Part shown: one piece after another, positions 19,817 to 31,500 of the stretch
Position numbering within the stretch: position 1 is the stretch's first letter
How the letters are laid out: every line of letters begins with the position of its first letter
DNA from: Citrus sinensis
Taxonomy: Eukaryota > Streptophyta > Magnoliopsida > Sapindales > Rutaceae
Reading direction: 5' to 3'
Assembly (NCBI RefSeq): GCF_022201045.2
Contig: NC_068564.1
Location: 8,308,001-8,372,000 of the forward strand
Length of the DNA stretch: 64,000 nucleotides
Notes under the pieces: model-generated
Seen by the model: the letters and a program-made list of their open reading frames with translations, nothing else
Told to the model about the DNA's origin: nothing
Database searches by the model: none
Program-made: the position numbers and the translations under genes

Positions 19817-20127
19817 AAATCTTATTTTCATCAATTTGTTTTATATTTTCACAAACATTGAGGATATTATTTAGTAAATACTAGGGTAACATTTTAATTT
19901 GCAAAAATATCAGATACACTTTTAAAAATTATCCCTTTCCTGCTGCACTTATATGGCTTTACTACCATACATAATAAGCTCAATTAATTGGTCATGGCTG
20001 CCATTTCCAAAATGAATGTAATTGCCTAATTTCTTTTTTTTTTTTTGAATGCAGTGATTTTCATGTACTTTGGTATAGTAACTTTGTGATGAATTTATAC
20101 GAGGAAAGACACAAAGAATTAGTTAGG

Positions 20128-20435
20128 AAGGTCATGAATTTATCTATTCTAAGTTATTGCCTTAATCGATTCTCTTTTATAATTGTTAACGCATTAAATT
20201 TTATCGAGTTTAAGGTTTCTTATTTAGTGATGTTACACCCATGTATTAGACATTAAAACATGGTAAGATAATAAGTTAACAACTTAATGAGATACATTAA
20301 GCGCCAAAGTTAATACAAGGGTGTAAAGTTACTAAATGAGATACCTTAAACTCTAATGAATTTAATGCATTAATAATTATGAAAAGAGAATCGGTTAAGG
20401 CGGCAACTTAGAATCCATAAATTCTTAATATTATA
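20128..20435. mobile_element. Fold-back MITE upstream of MADS copy A2
   Basis: Nearly full-length copy. The left arm (from AAGGTCATGAATTTATC) and the right arm (to ATAAATTCTTAATATTA) are inverted, with ACACCCATGTATTA / TAATACAAGGGTGTA near the centre. Confidence 0.75.
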
Positions 20436-20555
20436 CTAATTAATTAATTCAGCGCGTCTTTCCTCCTATAAATTCATCCCAAAATGACCATATCGGAGCA
20501 CAAGAAAATCATTGTTCATAAAAGGGAAACTAGCCAATTATCATTAATTGTGGAA

Positions 20556-21102
20556 ATAGCGGCCAAGAAAACCAAAAGGAGACAAAAGATGAGATGAAAA
20601 AGATTGAGAATGAGGATGGTCGGCTGATAACATTCTCAAAACGTACATCCGGGATCTACAGGAAGGTCAGTGAGCTTGTGACTCTCACAGTCTCTGCGAT
20701 TGCCAGGCTGGTGTTCTCACAATCTGGGAAGCCTTTCTCATTCGGAAACCCCTCCATTGAAGCTGTTGCAAACCGCTTCCTGGGGTTGAACTGCCAGGTT
20801 AGAATAATGAACTCAATCAGCAGCATAATGAGCTGCTTCGTCAATTGGATGAGGAAATGGAAAGGGAGAAGACGTTGAAGTAGATGAGGAAGCGGAAAGA
20901 GACTCAGCCGCGTTGGTGGGAAACCCCAGTTTATGAGTTCAACCATCAGGAGCTGCTTCAAATGGATGCAACAATTGATAATCTGAGTAGAACTTTTATT
21001 GCCAAACTCAATGAGAAGACTGCTGCTGCCTCTTCCTCTGCGGCACCTCCTATGTATTTTCATCATGGACTTGGATCCTTTCCTATGCAGTTTCTCTCCT
21101 AG
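20556..21102 (+). pseudogene. Type I (M-alpha) MADS-box pseudogene A2
   Basis: The start codon is ATA instead of ATG (20556), and a base is missing in the fourteenth codon region (AAAGATGAG for AAAGATTGAG). The MADS domain then reads in frame from 20594 ([17 protein letters not shown]). A deletion of about 43 bases after GLN removes the segment between the MADS box and the coiled region and shifts the frame. The C-terminal part returns at 20884 (KETQPRWWETP), ending in PPMYFHHG without the usual stop. It is clearly dead; it has the highest lesion load of the five gene copies. Confidence 0.88.
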
Positions 21103-21604
21103 TCCTCCTAGGCTTTCAAGGTATTTATCTATAAAAATTATGAAGCTGCAGGTCCAAATGATCAACTTGAAAGTGCTAAAAAGCTACCAACGTTAAATGC
21201 ATATGATATAATTGAGAATGCAACTTATCGTAATGGCCAACAGTTGGAAATAATTTTGCAAGAACCACTGGCAGCGATACTCAAATTAATCTGTCAAAAC
21301 GTTCATGTAACTAACTGATTCGCACTTGGTGAACTAGATTTATTGTCATAAACTTCACTTTCCAATTACATAATCGAGTTATTTAAACCATGGTCATAAT
21401 AGCAAGTGGATAAATATACTCCGCAAACTAAGTAGGTGAAATTACTGTATTGAAATTTAATTAAAAATAAAGATAAATGATTTAGTGGGCCATCAAAATA
21501 AATATAGGTAAAGACTTGTGTAAATTTTGGATGGAGACAAAAAACATCACCCACCAAACATCATCGCTGCCCAAAAGTTTTACTTAAAATTAGGTGACTG
21601 AGTG
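21103..21604. repeat. 3' flank of MADS copy A2
   Basis: Matches the 3' flanks at 25022-25500 and 51319-51800 (CTAGATTTATT, ACATCATCGAG..TATTTAAACCATG). No gene seen. The match is cut at about 21605 by a copia remnant. Confidence 0.65.
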
Positions 21605-24090
21605 GCAGTTAGAATTTGAGATTCAGAGATGAAGATGAAGATACATTTCATTATTCACAGCACAATTAAAATGAGGCTCACCTTAGTGTATTTATAGTAG
21701 CTACAGGAATCTTCCAGATTTACTTAAATAGAAGCTGAGCATTTTGTTTACAGCTATAACAGGATCACAACCTTCAAAACCAACTGACTTGAACACAATT
21801 GATATAAACGGTTTGCATATAGCTAACAAACTTCATGACTCAGCTGCATGGGAATCTTTGTAAGACTATTTTGCCATCTAGAACAATCCAATTTGTCGCA
21901 TGTGGTTAACATCATTATTGAATGAGCTGTTGAATATGTTGTTGAGCACATTTCTGCTGGTACTCTAATGTGAGCAAAACCAAGTTCAACTTCACCAGAT
22001 ATTTCAACACCCCTTCTCAAATTTAAGTCTTTTGAGAAGACTTTAAGGTTGCTTCTGAACAAGTTAAACTTGAGATAAGTGAGAGGTTTAGTTGTAATGT
22101 CAGCAGTCTGATCATTGCTTGAAACAAAAGCAATTTCAACCTTTTTTCTTTCAACTTTATCCCTGACAAAATGAAAGTCTATTTCTATGTGCTTAGTTTT
22201 AGGATGAAGCATTAGATTTGTAGCTATAATAGCTGAACTTGTGCCGTCACTTAGTAGTAGAGGTGAGCTCAAAAGTTTTAAATCTAGTTCTTTCAGAACA
22301 GAACAAACCCAGGTTATTTCTAAGCAAGCTATGTCCATAGCTCCGTATTCAGATTCAGCAGATGACTTAGAAATTACACTTTGTTTCTTTGAGTGCCAAC
22401 TGATGAGATTTCCACCCAAAAACACACAATAGCCACTTATTGATCTTCTGTCATCTAGATCACTACTCCAGTCAGCATTTGAGTAAGTCACTAGATCTAG
22501 ATAGTTAGATTGCTTGAACATCAGTCCACAATCAACAGCTTCTTTTAGATACCTTAATACTCGCTTGCAAGCTATCCAACGAGGCTTATAAAGGATTAAC
22601 CTAAATTGACTTAACTTGTTTACGACATATGCAATTTTTGGTCTGGTTAATACAGCATACTGTAATCCTCTAATCGCTCTTCTGTATTGAGTTGAATCTG
22701 TAAGAACTTCCCCCGAGCTTTTGCTTAGTTTCTTAGGAGTTGCCAGTGGTGAGTAAACTCCATTACAGTTCTTCAAATCAAATTTGGCAAGCAAATCTTT
22801 GATATACTTGGTCTGAGCCAGAACCAAAGTATCTTTGCTTCTGATGACTTCAATTCCAAGAAATAAGTTAAGTTGTTCCAAATCTTTAAGAGCAAATGTA
22901 CTGCCTAGACTATGAATGAGCTTTTCAACTTCAAAATTACTGCTTCTAGTTACAATAATATCATCAACCTAGATATAATATAGTCACATCTCTACCATTT
23001 CTCTTGAAGGATAATGATGTGTCTGACTTTGCTCTAATGAACTCCCCTGACTCAAAACTGACCTGAGTTTTTTAAACCAGACTCTTGGTGCTTGTTTCAA
23101 TCCATAAAGAGTCTTTTTCAATTTACAAACATAATTTGGATAAACTAAAACCTCAAAACCTTCTGGTTGAGGCATATACATAGTTTCTATCAGCTCACCA
23201 TTTAGAAATGCATTATTAATATCCACTTGTCTCAGTTTGTAAGAAGCTCTTTGCTAGAAGCCTGGCTTTGTACTTATTAATGGATCCATCTGAGCTTTGT
23301 TTTACTCTAAAAATTCATTTGTTTTCCACAAGCTTTATATTTTGATATGGAGGAACTAAACACCAAGTCTGGTTTCTTGTTAGAACATTGAACTCTTCCT
23401 GCATTGCATTTTTCCATCTAATATCATTTAAAGCTTTAGCAACACTAGAGGGTGTTTCTAGTGAGAGGGCTTTTTCAGTGTTGTATATCTTAGGTTTGCA
23501 TATGCCTGTTTTGGCCCTGGTTATTATGGGATGTGTAGACATGCGTTGAGGTGTTGGCTGATGATTTTCAGGCATTTGATTTTTTGGCTCAGGTTGATTT
23601 GATGAGGTTTTAGGGGAAGCATGTGAATTTGATACATTATCATTTTGGGAATGTGTCTGACTGGTGTTGTTATCAGGATTTTGATCATTAGGGAGGGTGT
23701 GTGGACTGTTTGTGTTTTCAGAATTGTTTGAATCAGCTACTGGTGCCTTATTACTTTGATTCTCAGAGGGAAATGATATTGTAATGAATTGGCTAATAGT
23801 GTTTGTATACTCTGGAAAATAGAAAGATTTTGATATCATAAAATCCTGATCAGTTTGAAAAGGAAATGAGTTTCCATTGAAGTTGACATGAGTAGTAATG
23901 AAGATTCTGCCACTTCAGTTCAAACATAGGTAACCTTTATGTATATTACTTAAACCAAGGTGTACACATTTTGAAGTATGAAAATCAAATTTATGATTGT
24001 TGTAAGGTCTTAGAAATGAATAGCACTCACAACCAAAAATTCTTATTAGGGAATAGTTAGGTTTCTTTGAATAAAGGGCTTCGAAAAATG
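21605..24090 (-). mobile_element. Ty1/copia remnant, integrase end to RNase H plus probable 3' LTR
   Basis: On the minus strand, the integrase C-terminal region (24085-23880, reading RIFGCECYSFLRPYN) is followed by the proline/asparagine-rich linker and TRAKTGICKP start of RT (23839-23315). Then come RT (23226-22984, QPEGFEV...[13 protein letters not shown]) and RT end plus RNase H (22881-21823, including NADWSSDLDDRRSISGY and TKHIEIDFHFVRDKV). The YVDD tyrosine is a TAG (22969-22971) and there are frame breaks, so it is inactive. A probable LTR lies at 21605-21820. No second LTR, primer site or gag is present. Confidence 0.85.
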
Positions 24091-24095
24091 TTAGG

Positions 24096-24338
24096 AGGTC
24101 CCGAATCTGTATAATTATTCTGAGTTGTCACTTTACCATGTTTTCTTTATAATTGTTAATAAATTCAATCTTTGGAGTTTATGGTATTTCACTTTGAAAC
24201 TTTACACACTCGTCTTTATAGTTAATGAATTAAATTGTTTAGAGTTCGAAGGTATCTCATTTAGTAACTTATACACTTGTATTAAATTTTGAAATATATT
24301 GTAAGTTTACAACTTATACAGAGAAATTTGTGACCTTA
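24096..24338. mobile_element. Fold-back MITE upstream of MADS copy B
   Basis: AGGTCCCGAATCTGTATAATTATTC at the left and CTTATACAGAGAAATTTGTGACCTTA at the right are inverted. The middle is reduced compared with the copy at 28709. Confidence 0.65.
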
Positions 24339-24455
24339 TACTAATTAAATCCACGCGTCTTTCCTCTTATAAATTCATAAAAAAATCACCATATTAGAGC
24401 ACAGAAAAATCGTTGTTCATAAAAGAGAAACTAGCCAATTACATTAATTTTGGAA

Positions 24456-25021
24456 ATGGCAGGTAAGAAAACCAAAAGGAGACAAAAGATTGAGATGAAA
24501 AAGATCGAGAATGAAGATGACAGATTAATAACATTCTCTAAACGTGGATCAGGGATTTACAAAAAGGCCAGTGAGTTTGTGACTCTCACTAGCTCCGCGA
24601 TTGCCATCGTTGTGTTCTCAGAATCTGGGAAGCCATACATCTTTGTCAGCCCTCCGTCAAGGCTATTGCAAATCGCTTCCTTGGGATGAGCCAGCTGCAT
24701 AATGACAACATTCATCCGCTAGTTAAGGCTTATAGCCACGCGAGAATTAACGAACTGAATCAGCAGCACAATGATCTGCTGCGCCAGCTGGATGAGGAGA
24801 AGGAACAGCAGAATATGTTGAAGCAGATGAGGAGGGTTAAAGAGACTCAGCCGCGTTGGTGGGAAACCCCAGTTGATGAGCTCAACCTGCAGGAGCTGCT
24901 TCAAATGGATTCAGCCGTTGACGATCTGCACCAAACTTTTCTTGCCAAGATCAATGAAAAGACTGCTGCTGCTGCCGCCTCTTCCTCCGTGGCACCTCCC
25001 ATGTATTTTCATAATAAATAA
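24456..25021 (+). pseudogene. Type I (M-alpha) MADS-box pseudogene B, one frameshift
   Basis: The ATG and MADS domain are open ([20 protein letters not shown]... with [18 protein letters not shown]). One base is lost about 24645 (TTTGTCAGCCC against TTTGGTCACCCC in the 50.7-kb copy), so the frame ends in a TGA at 24687-24689. The rest continues in the correct frame from 24690 to the TAA at 25019, including KETQPRWWETPVDELN and the PPMYF tail. A single indel therefore separates it from an open gene. The predicted truncated product would be a bare MADS domain of 78 residues. Confidence 0.88.
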
Positions 25022-27104
25022 TATGCCTCATTTTCCATTTGATTTGGCAATTGTTGTAGAATATCAGAGGCTTCGGGTCCAAATGATCAACTTGATAGTA
25101 CTTAAAAATTACCAATCGTAACTGCCTATGATATAATTTGAGAATGCAAGTTATTGTTGTGCCTAAAAATGGGACTTAACTTGGAGAGCATCATTATCAA
25201 GCAATACTCAGATTAATCTGTCAATTTGTCCAGGTAATTTACTGATTCATGCTTTGTGAACTAGATTTATTTTCAAAAACCCAACTTTCCAAATACATCA
25301 TCGAGCCAGCTATTTAAACCATGCTCATAATAGCAAGTAGATAAATTTACCTCAAGGAAGTGGATCGCTATAAATATATTTTAATTTCCTCAAATTGAAA
25401 TCTGATTGAAAATCAAAGATAAAGGATTTTGGTGGGCAACCAAAAGATATAAATGTAGGTATAAGGTTTCAATGGAGGTATAAATCCTTGCCTACTAAAT
25501 ACTAACCCCTATCCTCAAGTATTTCTAATCGAACTTTGGTGATCGTGTGCAAAGTGAATTCATGGCCAACTGAGCTACGGTTCCATATAACTGTTTGTAA
25601 CATTGAGAAATAAGTCTTTTGCACGTAAAATCTTAACAGAAATTTTACAACCATTCAGGTATAATAGAATTATATAAAAAGAATTAGGTAAACTTCAATT
25701 CATTTCCTAAATAGAATGACAATTTTCCATATAGCCCGCAAAAGTGTGAAAAGCTCAATCTACCTTGATTTTAGTTCTAAAGATGACAGAAAATAGGGGG
25801 CGCTTTGATGGAATTATATATATATAATTAAGGTAGATTGTCATTCTAAAGAATTTAACATAGTAAAATGAAGCGGCAATTATGGCACAGTTATTGAACA
25901 AGCATGTGGAGTAAGAAAGGATGACGTGATCGCAGTCCTAGCAACAAGAGACAGAAAGAAAAGATGCATGAACTAGGAATGCTTGAAAATCTTCGTTTCA
26001 AGAAATTAGCCTAAGCAGTTTTCGCACATCTACCATTTGTAGGCCTATCACCTATTCATACAGAGAGAGAAATTAATTGAGGACAACCAAAATCTTGCAA
26101 TTTTTTGCTGTTTCGCCGAGCATAATTTCGGAAAGATATATTAATTGATGACAACCAAAAGCCTTGAAATTTTAATAATTAGTGGAGTGCTTGTGAGGCT
26201 AATTATGTAACAAATTAAAAAAAAACTTTTAATATTGGAAAAATAATAATCCATCGGTAGAAGTAATTAAGAAGTAAACCCACTATTCAAGTATTAAAAT
26301 ATTTGCACTTCCTCAGTGGGTGTTTAAAAAGGTGGGATATTTTCAATCCACAATTTATACATATCCGTTCCGTTTTAGAAAATTAATTTTAAAAAATTCA
26401 AACAATAATTATAAATAATTTAATCCGTCTAGAATAATAATAATAATAATACATTTAATATAATTTTAAAATTTTAGATTATTATATTTATTTTAATAAT
26501 ATATTTCTATTTGTTTTGAAATTTAATTTAGTATAGTAAAATATGTCTAACAGATTGTAAATATTAAAATATGTTTTATACTATTGAAACTATATTAAAT
26601 GCATATATTATTACATTTATTTTTAATATTATGTTTCTATTCATTATAAAACATCGGAAGCAATTTTTTTAGGTTAATAGAAACAAATGGTATAATAGTC
26701 AAAAGGCAGTTTTGGTGTCACTTATTGAAAATATAAAGGCCTGTGTTATCATTTTTCCAAACCTTGGGGGTGTAGCCATATTTTGCTTTTAAATTGAGCC
26801 AAAAAAAAATTATTACAATCACATTTTTTTCCCTTCTTAATTTGCTTATTCCTTTATGTAGAATTATTTTTTTCAAGTATGTTTGGAGAAAGATGTTCTT
26901 TTAATTGTTTATAGCATTATGGGAGAAAGATGTTCTTTTAATTGTTTATAGCATTATGCTATCACAAGTATTGTTGTTCTATTGTTTTCATTAACTAGGC
27001 AAATTTGAGTTAACTTATTTATAACAAGCTTCAATTAGTAATCATGGGAGCTCCAATTAGTAAGTTTTGAAAGAACATAGTTGTATTTACATTTATGTAT
27101 GCTA
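25022..27104. repeat. MADS-array unit: 3' flank of B, ZRK relic and AT-rich spacer
   Basis: Contains the phrase shared with 4130 and 51800 (ACTAACCCCTATCCTCAAG at about 25503), the ZRK relic at 25964-26138 and an AT-rich block to 27000. Around 26895-26955 a 42-base phrase (GAGAAAGATGTTCTTTTAATTG) is directly duplicated. No gene. Confidence 0.75.
25964..26138 (-). pseudogene. Relic of the 3' end of a ZRK-type kinase gene
   Basis: Aligns with 60165-60345. AGCCTAAGCAGTTTTCGCACATCTACCATTTGTAGG is close to the intact gene's AGCCTAAGTTGTTTTGCCACATCTACCATTGTAGG, and the GAGCATAAT phrase follows. A short deletion after GAGCATAAT joins it to TTTCGG. The frame is lost. Confidence 0.78.
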
Positions 27105-28708
27105 CACATACAAACGCACACACATAAGTACGTGTATTTTACGCGCTGTTCCCTATAAAGATTTAACATTTTCCTTAAACTTGGGTCAAGCATCAACACT
27201 TTTAGTACTAGCACAATAAAATAATTATTTATTTATTTATTTATTTTATTGAAGAGAAGGTAATTGAGTTAATCTTTGTGTGACTTTCTAGGCCTTTTGA
27301 TTGATTAGGTTTTAACATGAAAATTATGATCAAGAATCAAAACAACCAGACATGCATGCAAATCCAAAAAGCTAGCCAGTGTCAAGCATGTCCAGTTTTC
27401 CCTTAATTCTCATTCCTTGTTAACATTTGATATAGTTTTTTTATTTCTTTTTCTATTATTTATATTATTATTTTTGTCATTCATTTTCCTATTTTACTCT
27501 TCAGACTTACCCCCCAAGATTTGAAGATGACACTAATTGAGGGATCGACCACTTTTGCAAGGTATATGAGATTTAATTGTATCCTTTTATGCCCAGTCAC
27601 TTCCGGAGCCATGTATGCCTACATCTTGCCTATTTTTCTAAATAACTTTTCATTCATCCTATTCACAGTTCCTCTTTCGTTGGCATGGATTTGTAGTACA
27701 AGAAATTTTAAATTTGTTGGTATCCATATAACGCTGTTCAGCCACTAAACTTCATTGACAATATGATGTTGACCTACAACTTCTAGAAGAAATGTGTGCC
27801 TGCATCATGCTGCTATTTTGCCTATAACAATCTCACTGTTTTGTAGATCTATAAATCTCATCGCCAGTCATTGCGCCATTCCCAACAATACCAAAAGAGC
27901 CATTAGTTGTGTTGACGATGTCACGGTACTTTTTTTTCAAAATTATATTACATCATTAATAATTGATTTTTAATAATAATATATTTTATTATTTACTGAT
28001 GGCTTAATATCAATTAAATTGATTTTCAAAAATTATAAGTATTTAAACCAAAAAAAAAAACATATTCAGTAGTTTTTTTAGTTTTTTAAGAGAAAATAAT
28101 AAGTGCTTTCGACGTGTAGATTGTCTCTAGTTGAATTTTTGACTCATGCATGTTTCCCATGAAAAAATTCAATAACAGAGGGAATACACAAGAGAGCACC
28201 TAATATTTTCTCATACGTAGAATTTACCACAAATTCTTTGTACAAGCTATTTTATACAAATATTTGTGGTAAAACAGTTAAAGTTGAATGGAAATATCAC
28301 ATGATCCATATACTTGGTAATGTTATTCCACTTCAATTTGTACACAAAATAGTTTATACAAGAGCTTATGATTACGCCATAAGTTTTTGGTGAATGAAAT
28401 CTTATTTTCATCAGTTTGTTTTATATTTTAGCAGACATTGAGGATATTAATTAGCACAGACTAGAATAACATTTTAGTTTGCTAAAATATTAGATATATT
28501 TTTAAAAAATTTCTCTTTTTGCTGCACACATATGGCGCATCACTACCATATATAATAAGCTCAATGAATTTTTCTTGGCTGCCATTTCCAAAATGAATGT
28601 AATTGCCTAATTTCTATTTTATGAGCAATACAATGGCTTTCATGTGCTTTGATAATATGGCAACTTTGTGATGAATTTATAGGAGGAAAGACACAAAGAA
28701 TTCATTAG
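27105..28708. repeat. MADS-array unit, 5' side (upstream block of copy C)
   Basis: Counterpart of 17864-19458 and 53780-55562, more than 90% similar to the former by eye. It holds the exon-like patch at 27500-27940. No gene is supported. Confidence 0.75.
27500..27940 (+). pseudogene. Exon-like conserved patch, unidentified gene relic (copy in unit C)
   Basis: Copy of the patch at 18257 and 54157, with the same acceptor-like TTTTACTCTTCAG and the same frame-breaking losses as the 18-kb copy. Units A and C therefore share a more recent ancestor with each other than with the 54-kb unit for this block. Confidence 0.4.
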
Positions 28709-28973
28709 TAAGGTCGTGAATTTATCTATTCTTAGTTGTTACCTTACCCTATTCTATTTTTATAATTGTTAATGAATTAAATTCTTTAGGGTTGAAGGTA
28801 TCTCATTTAGTAACTTTACACCTTGTATTTGATTCCATATTTTTCAAAATCTAATACAAGGTGTAAAGTTAGTAAATGAGATACCTTCAACCCTAAAGAA
28901 TTTAATTCATTAACAATTATAAAAAGAGAATAGGGTAAGGTAACAACTTAGCATAGATAAACTCTTGACCTTA
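28709..28973. mobile_element. Full-length fold-back MITE upstream of MADS copy C
   Basis: The two arms are about 125 bases each, from TAAGGTCGTGAATTTATC to TATTTGATT and the inverted copy from ATCTAATACAAGG to CTTGACCTTA, around a loop of about 14 bases. I count around eight mismatches between the arms. It would form a very stable hairpin if transcribed. It carries no ORF. Confidence 0.85.
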
Positions 28974-29092
28974 TACTAATTAATTCTACGCGTCTTTCCT
29001 CTTATAAATTCATCCCAAAATGACCATATCGGAGCGCGGGAAAATCATTGTTCATAAGAAAAGAAACTAGCCAGATATCATCAATTTTGGAA

Positions 29093-29256
29093 ATGGCAGC
29101 GAAGAAAACCAAAGGGAGAAAAGATTGAGATGAAAAAGATTGAGAATGAGGGTGGTAGGTTGATCACGTTCTCAAAACGTAGATCTGGGATCTACAAGAA
29201 GGCCAGTGAGCTTATGACTCTCACTGGCTCAAAGATTGCCATTCTGTTGTTCTCAC
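29093..29256 (+). pseudogene. Type I MADS-box pseudogene C, 5' part (interrupted by a retrotransposon)
   Basis: The ATG is present but two bases are missing early (AGGGAGAAAAGATTG for AGGGAGACAAAAGATTG), which leads to a stop at codon 12. Beyond the indel the MADS domain is recognisable ([18 protein letters not shown], then [13 protein letters not shown]). The gene is cut after GTTCTCAC by the Angela-like element and continues at 35850. CTCAC (29252-29256) is the target duplication. Confidence 0.88.
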
Positions 29257-30833
29257 TGCTGGGGTTATGCGCTCTTTTAAAAGCACAATAATTTATTTTC
29301 TTATTAATAAAATATTTGAGATATTTTCAACTGCATAAATATAATGAATAAGGTTCGTTTAATTATATTATATGTATTTATGTGATCATCATATGGATTC
29401 ATAGAAGACATAAATACAAGTTATCTTATGATTAAATAAATAAACTTCGCAGTTGATAAATAGAGTTGGGTGCGCTATTTATGTTTAAACTGTAGTAAAT
29501 TCATTGAATGATTTGGCTTAATCATGTATGAATTTACTGATGTAGTTTGACTACATTGAGTTGGATCACATATGAGATTTAATTAATCTTGAAATGACTG
29601 TCAGACTTATTAAATCTCATAGGCATTGATTTTACTGTAATCTTAATCTTGAGTTATTTATAATTTCATGATTGTAATTGTTATTCCATTTGAGTTATCA
29701 ATGGGCACGACATACACTTGTAGTCAAGATTACCGGGTATCTTAGTGGGAGCAATTATGAGTATTGGAGTTATAGATTAACAATATAAAATTTGTACAAC
29801 ACATCTCTTGATGGGTTTTCGGCACTTGATCATAGAATTCTCTGGCCAGAGTGTTTCAACATATTTAGTATGTTGAAAATGATCATTAGAGAAAACCAGT
29901 ATCAAGGAACAAGATGTAATTAAATTGATTGGACAATTGAGATATCAATTTAATTAACGATGTGGTACAAAAGATTGTGCAATAAAGAAATCAATGTGAC
30001 ATGGGTCGAATTATTATTCGAAAACACTATCCCAGATAGCATACAATTATGGAGGTCAATTCTAATCTTTTAGTTGAGTAGATTTGGAATTAAATAATTG
30101 AGCTAGTTTAATTACATGCCTAATTATTGTAGCCACTATTGTATGTACCCATATGATCCCCGGGTTAGCTCATTTAATTGAGTGCACCGCTATTGAATTA
30201 ATAAGTAAGATAATTAGCTATTTGGATTAAAAGCCTAAATATATTATTTAGTGGGAGGCTCCATATATTGTGCTTGTATCTAAGGGGTCTTGTGTTATTT
30301 TATAAGGTAGGCCCCTATGACAAGAAGAAGCAACGATACTTTTGATTTTATTATTTTTAATTTAAATTAAATTTGATTTAATAGAATTAAAAATATAAAA
30401 ATATGGAGTCTAGGGTTTCCACTAAGATAGAGATATAAAATGTCTTATTTTCTCCCAAAAAAAAGAGGAGGCCACATTTTACAGATCAGAGAAAAAGATT
30501 TTTTCTCTCTAATTTTGAGAGAAAATTTTTCTCCTACTAATTGCTTTTAGTGGTAGTAAAGGCGCATTGACGTGAAGTGCATATCAAACCTAAGTCATAA
30601 CATGGAAGATCATTGGTGACGGATCATGATCTAACAAACGTGGTGGTGACGAATCGTGATCTAACAGGCGTGGTGGTGACGGATCGTGATCTGGGAAGCC
30701 TGGATTAATTTCAATTGTTCATCTTCTCGGATTATCAAGGTATGATTTTCTAGATTTTGTATTTCAATATATTGTATGAGATCGGTCTTAAAAGTTTTTA
30801 TAAAAATTTGAAAAAACTGATTTTTCTCCAACA
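29257..30833 (+). repeat. 5' LTR of the Angela-like element
   Basis: Runs from TGCTGGGGTTATGCGC to TTTTCTCCAACA just before the primer site. A related LTR start is found inverted at 37977-38104. Bases about 29914-30833 align with the truncated 3' LTR. Around 29744 there is an open stretch reading SGSNYEYWSYRL, which resembles a copia gag start and may be chance or an older nested piece. Confidence 0.8.
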
Positions 30834-30835
30834 AT

Positions 30836-30848
30836 TGGTATCAGAGCC
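30836..30848 (+). other. Primer-binding site (tRNA-iMet type)
   Basis: TGGTATCAGAGCC two bases after the LTR end, the canonical site for plant copia elements. Confidence 0.9.
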
Positions 30849-31179
30849 ATCTCATATTAATATATAAGAATATCATATGAAATCAATCTTGATATTTATG
30901 TATTAGAGTAGCACAATTTATTAAGATATATATTATTTGTTTAATATATGAATAAAACATGCTTGACATAGAAATTTTTAATTCATGGTTAGATTAAAAT
31001 TCATGTTTGTTTTAATTCATGGTTAGATTCTCTGGTGTATTTTTTCTTTGGATCTGTAACAAGAGGGGTGATTTTTTTATCACTATGTTTTCCTCTTGAT
31101 TTATTTTACTGTTATAGAAATTTTGTAAGCCAAAATTGACATAGAAAATTTGTAAATCATTGGAGAATAATCACGGATG

Positions 31180-31500
31180 TCAGATCAACGAAGGTCGGAA
31201 ATTTCAACGGCAACCAGCGGCGCACGTTGCACGAGACGTGGCCAGCAGCCACGCGCAGTAGCAGCGCGCACGACCCGCGCTGGTAGCAGCTCACGCTGCA
31301 CGCCCAGCAGTTGCTGCACGCGCACTGAAAGCAAGCCACACCCAACAGCAGCGCGGGCGCAAGCTGGAAGTTGCGGGTGCAGGCTACTGGCGGAGCATCT
31401 TGGTTGGCGACTTTCCGGTGTGGCGGCGATGGCAAACTTGGCTTTGATGGCGGTTGTCCGGTGTGGAAATAGTGAACAGCAGCTGGGCTTTTGGTGATGG
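31180..31500 (+). other. GC-rich block in the element leader
   Basis: A sharp GC-rich island in very AT-rich surroundings, rich in GCAGC, GCGCACG and CACGC words. Open frames on both strands (31177-31497 plus, 31435-31157 minus) follow from the low stop density and show no domain; I do not call them genes. Confidence 0.6.

Noticed and set aside
31157-31497. ORFs on both strands in the GC-rich leader block
   Set aside because: Composition explains them; neither has a domain and both lie in a non-coding leader.
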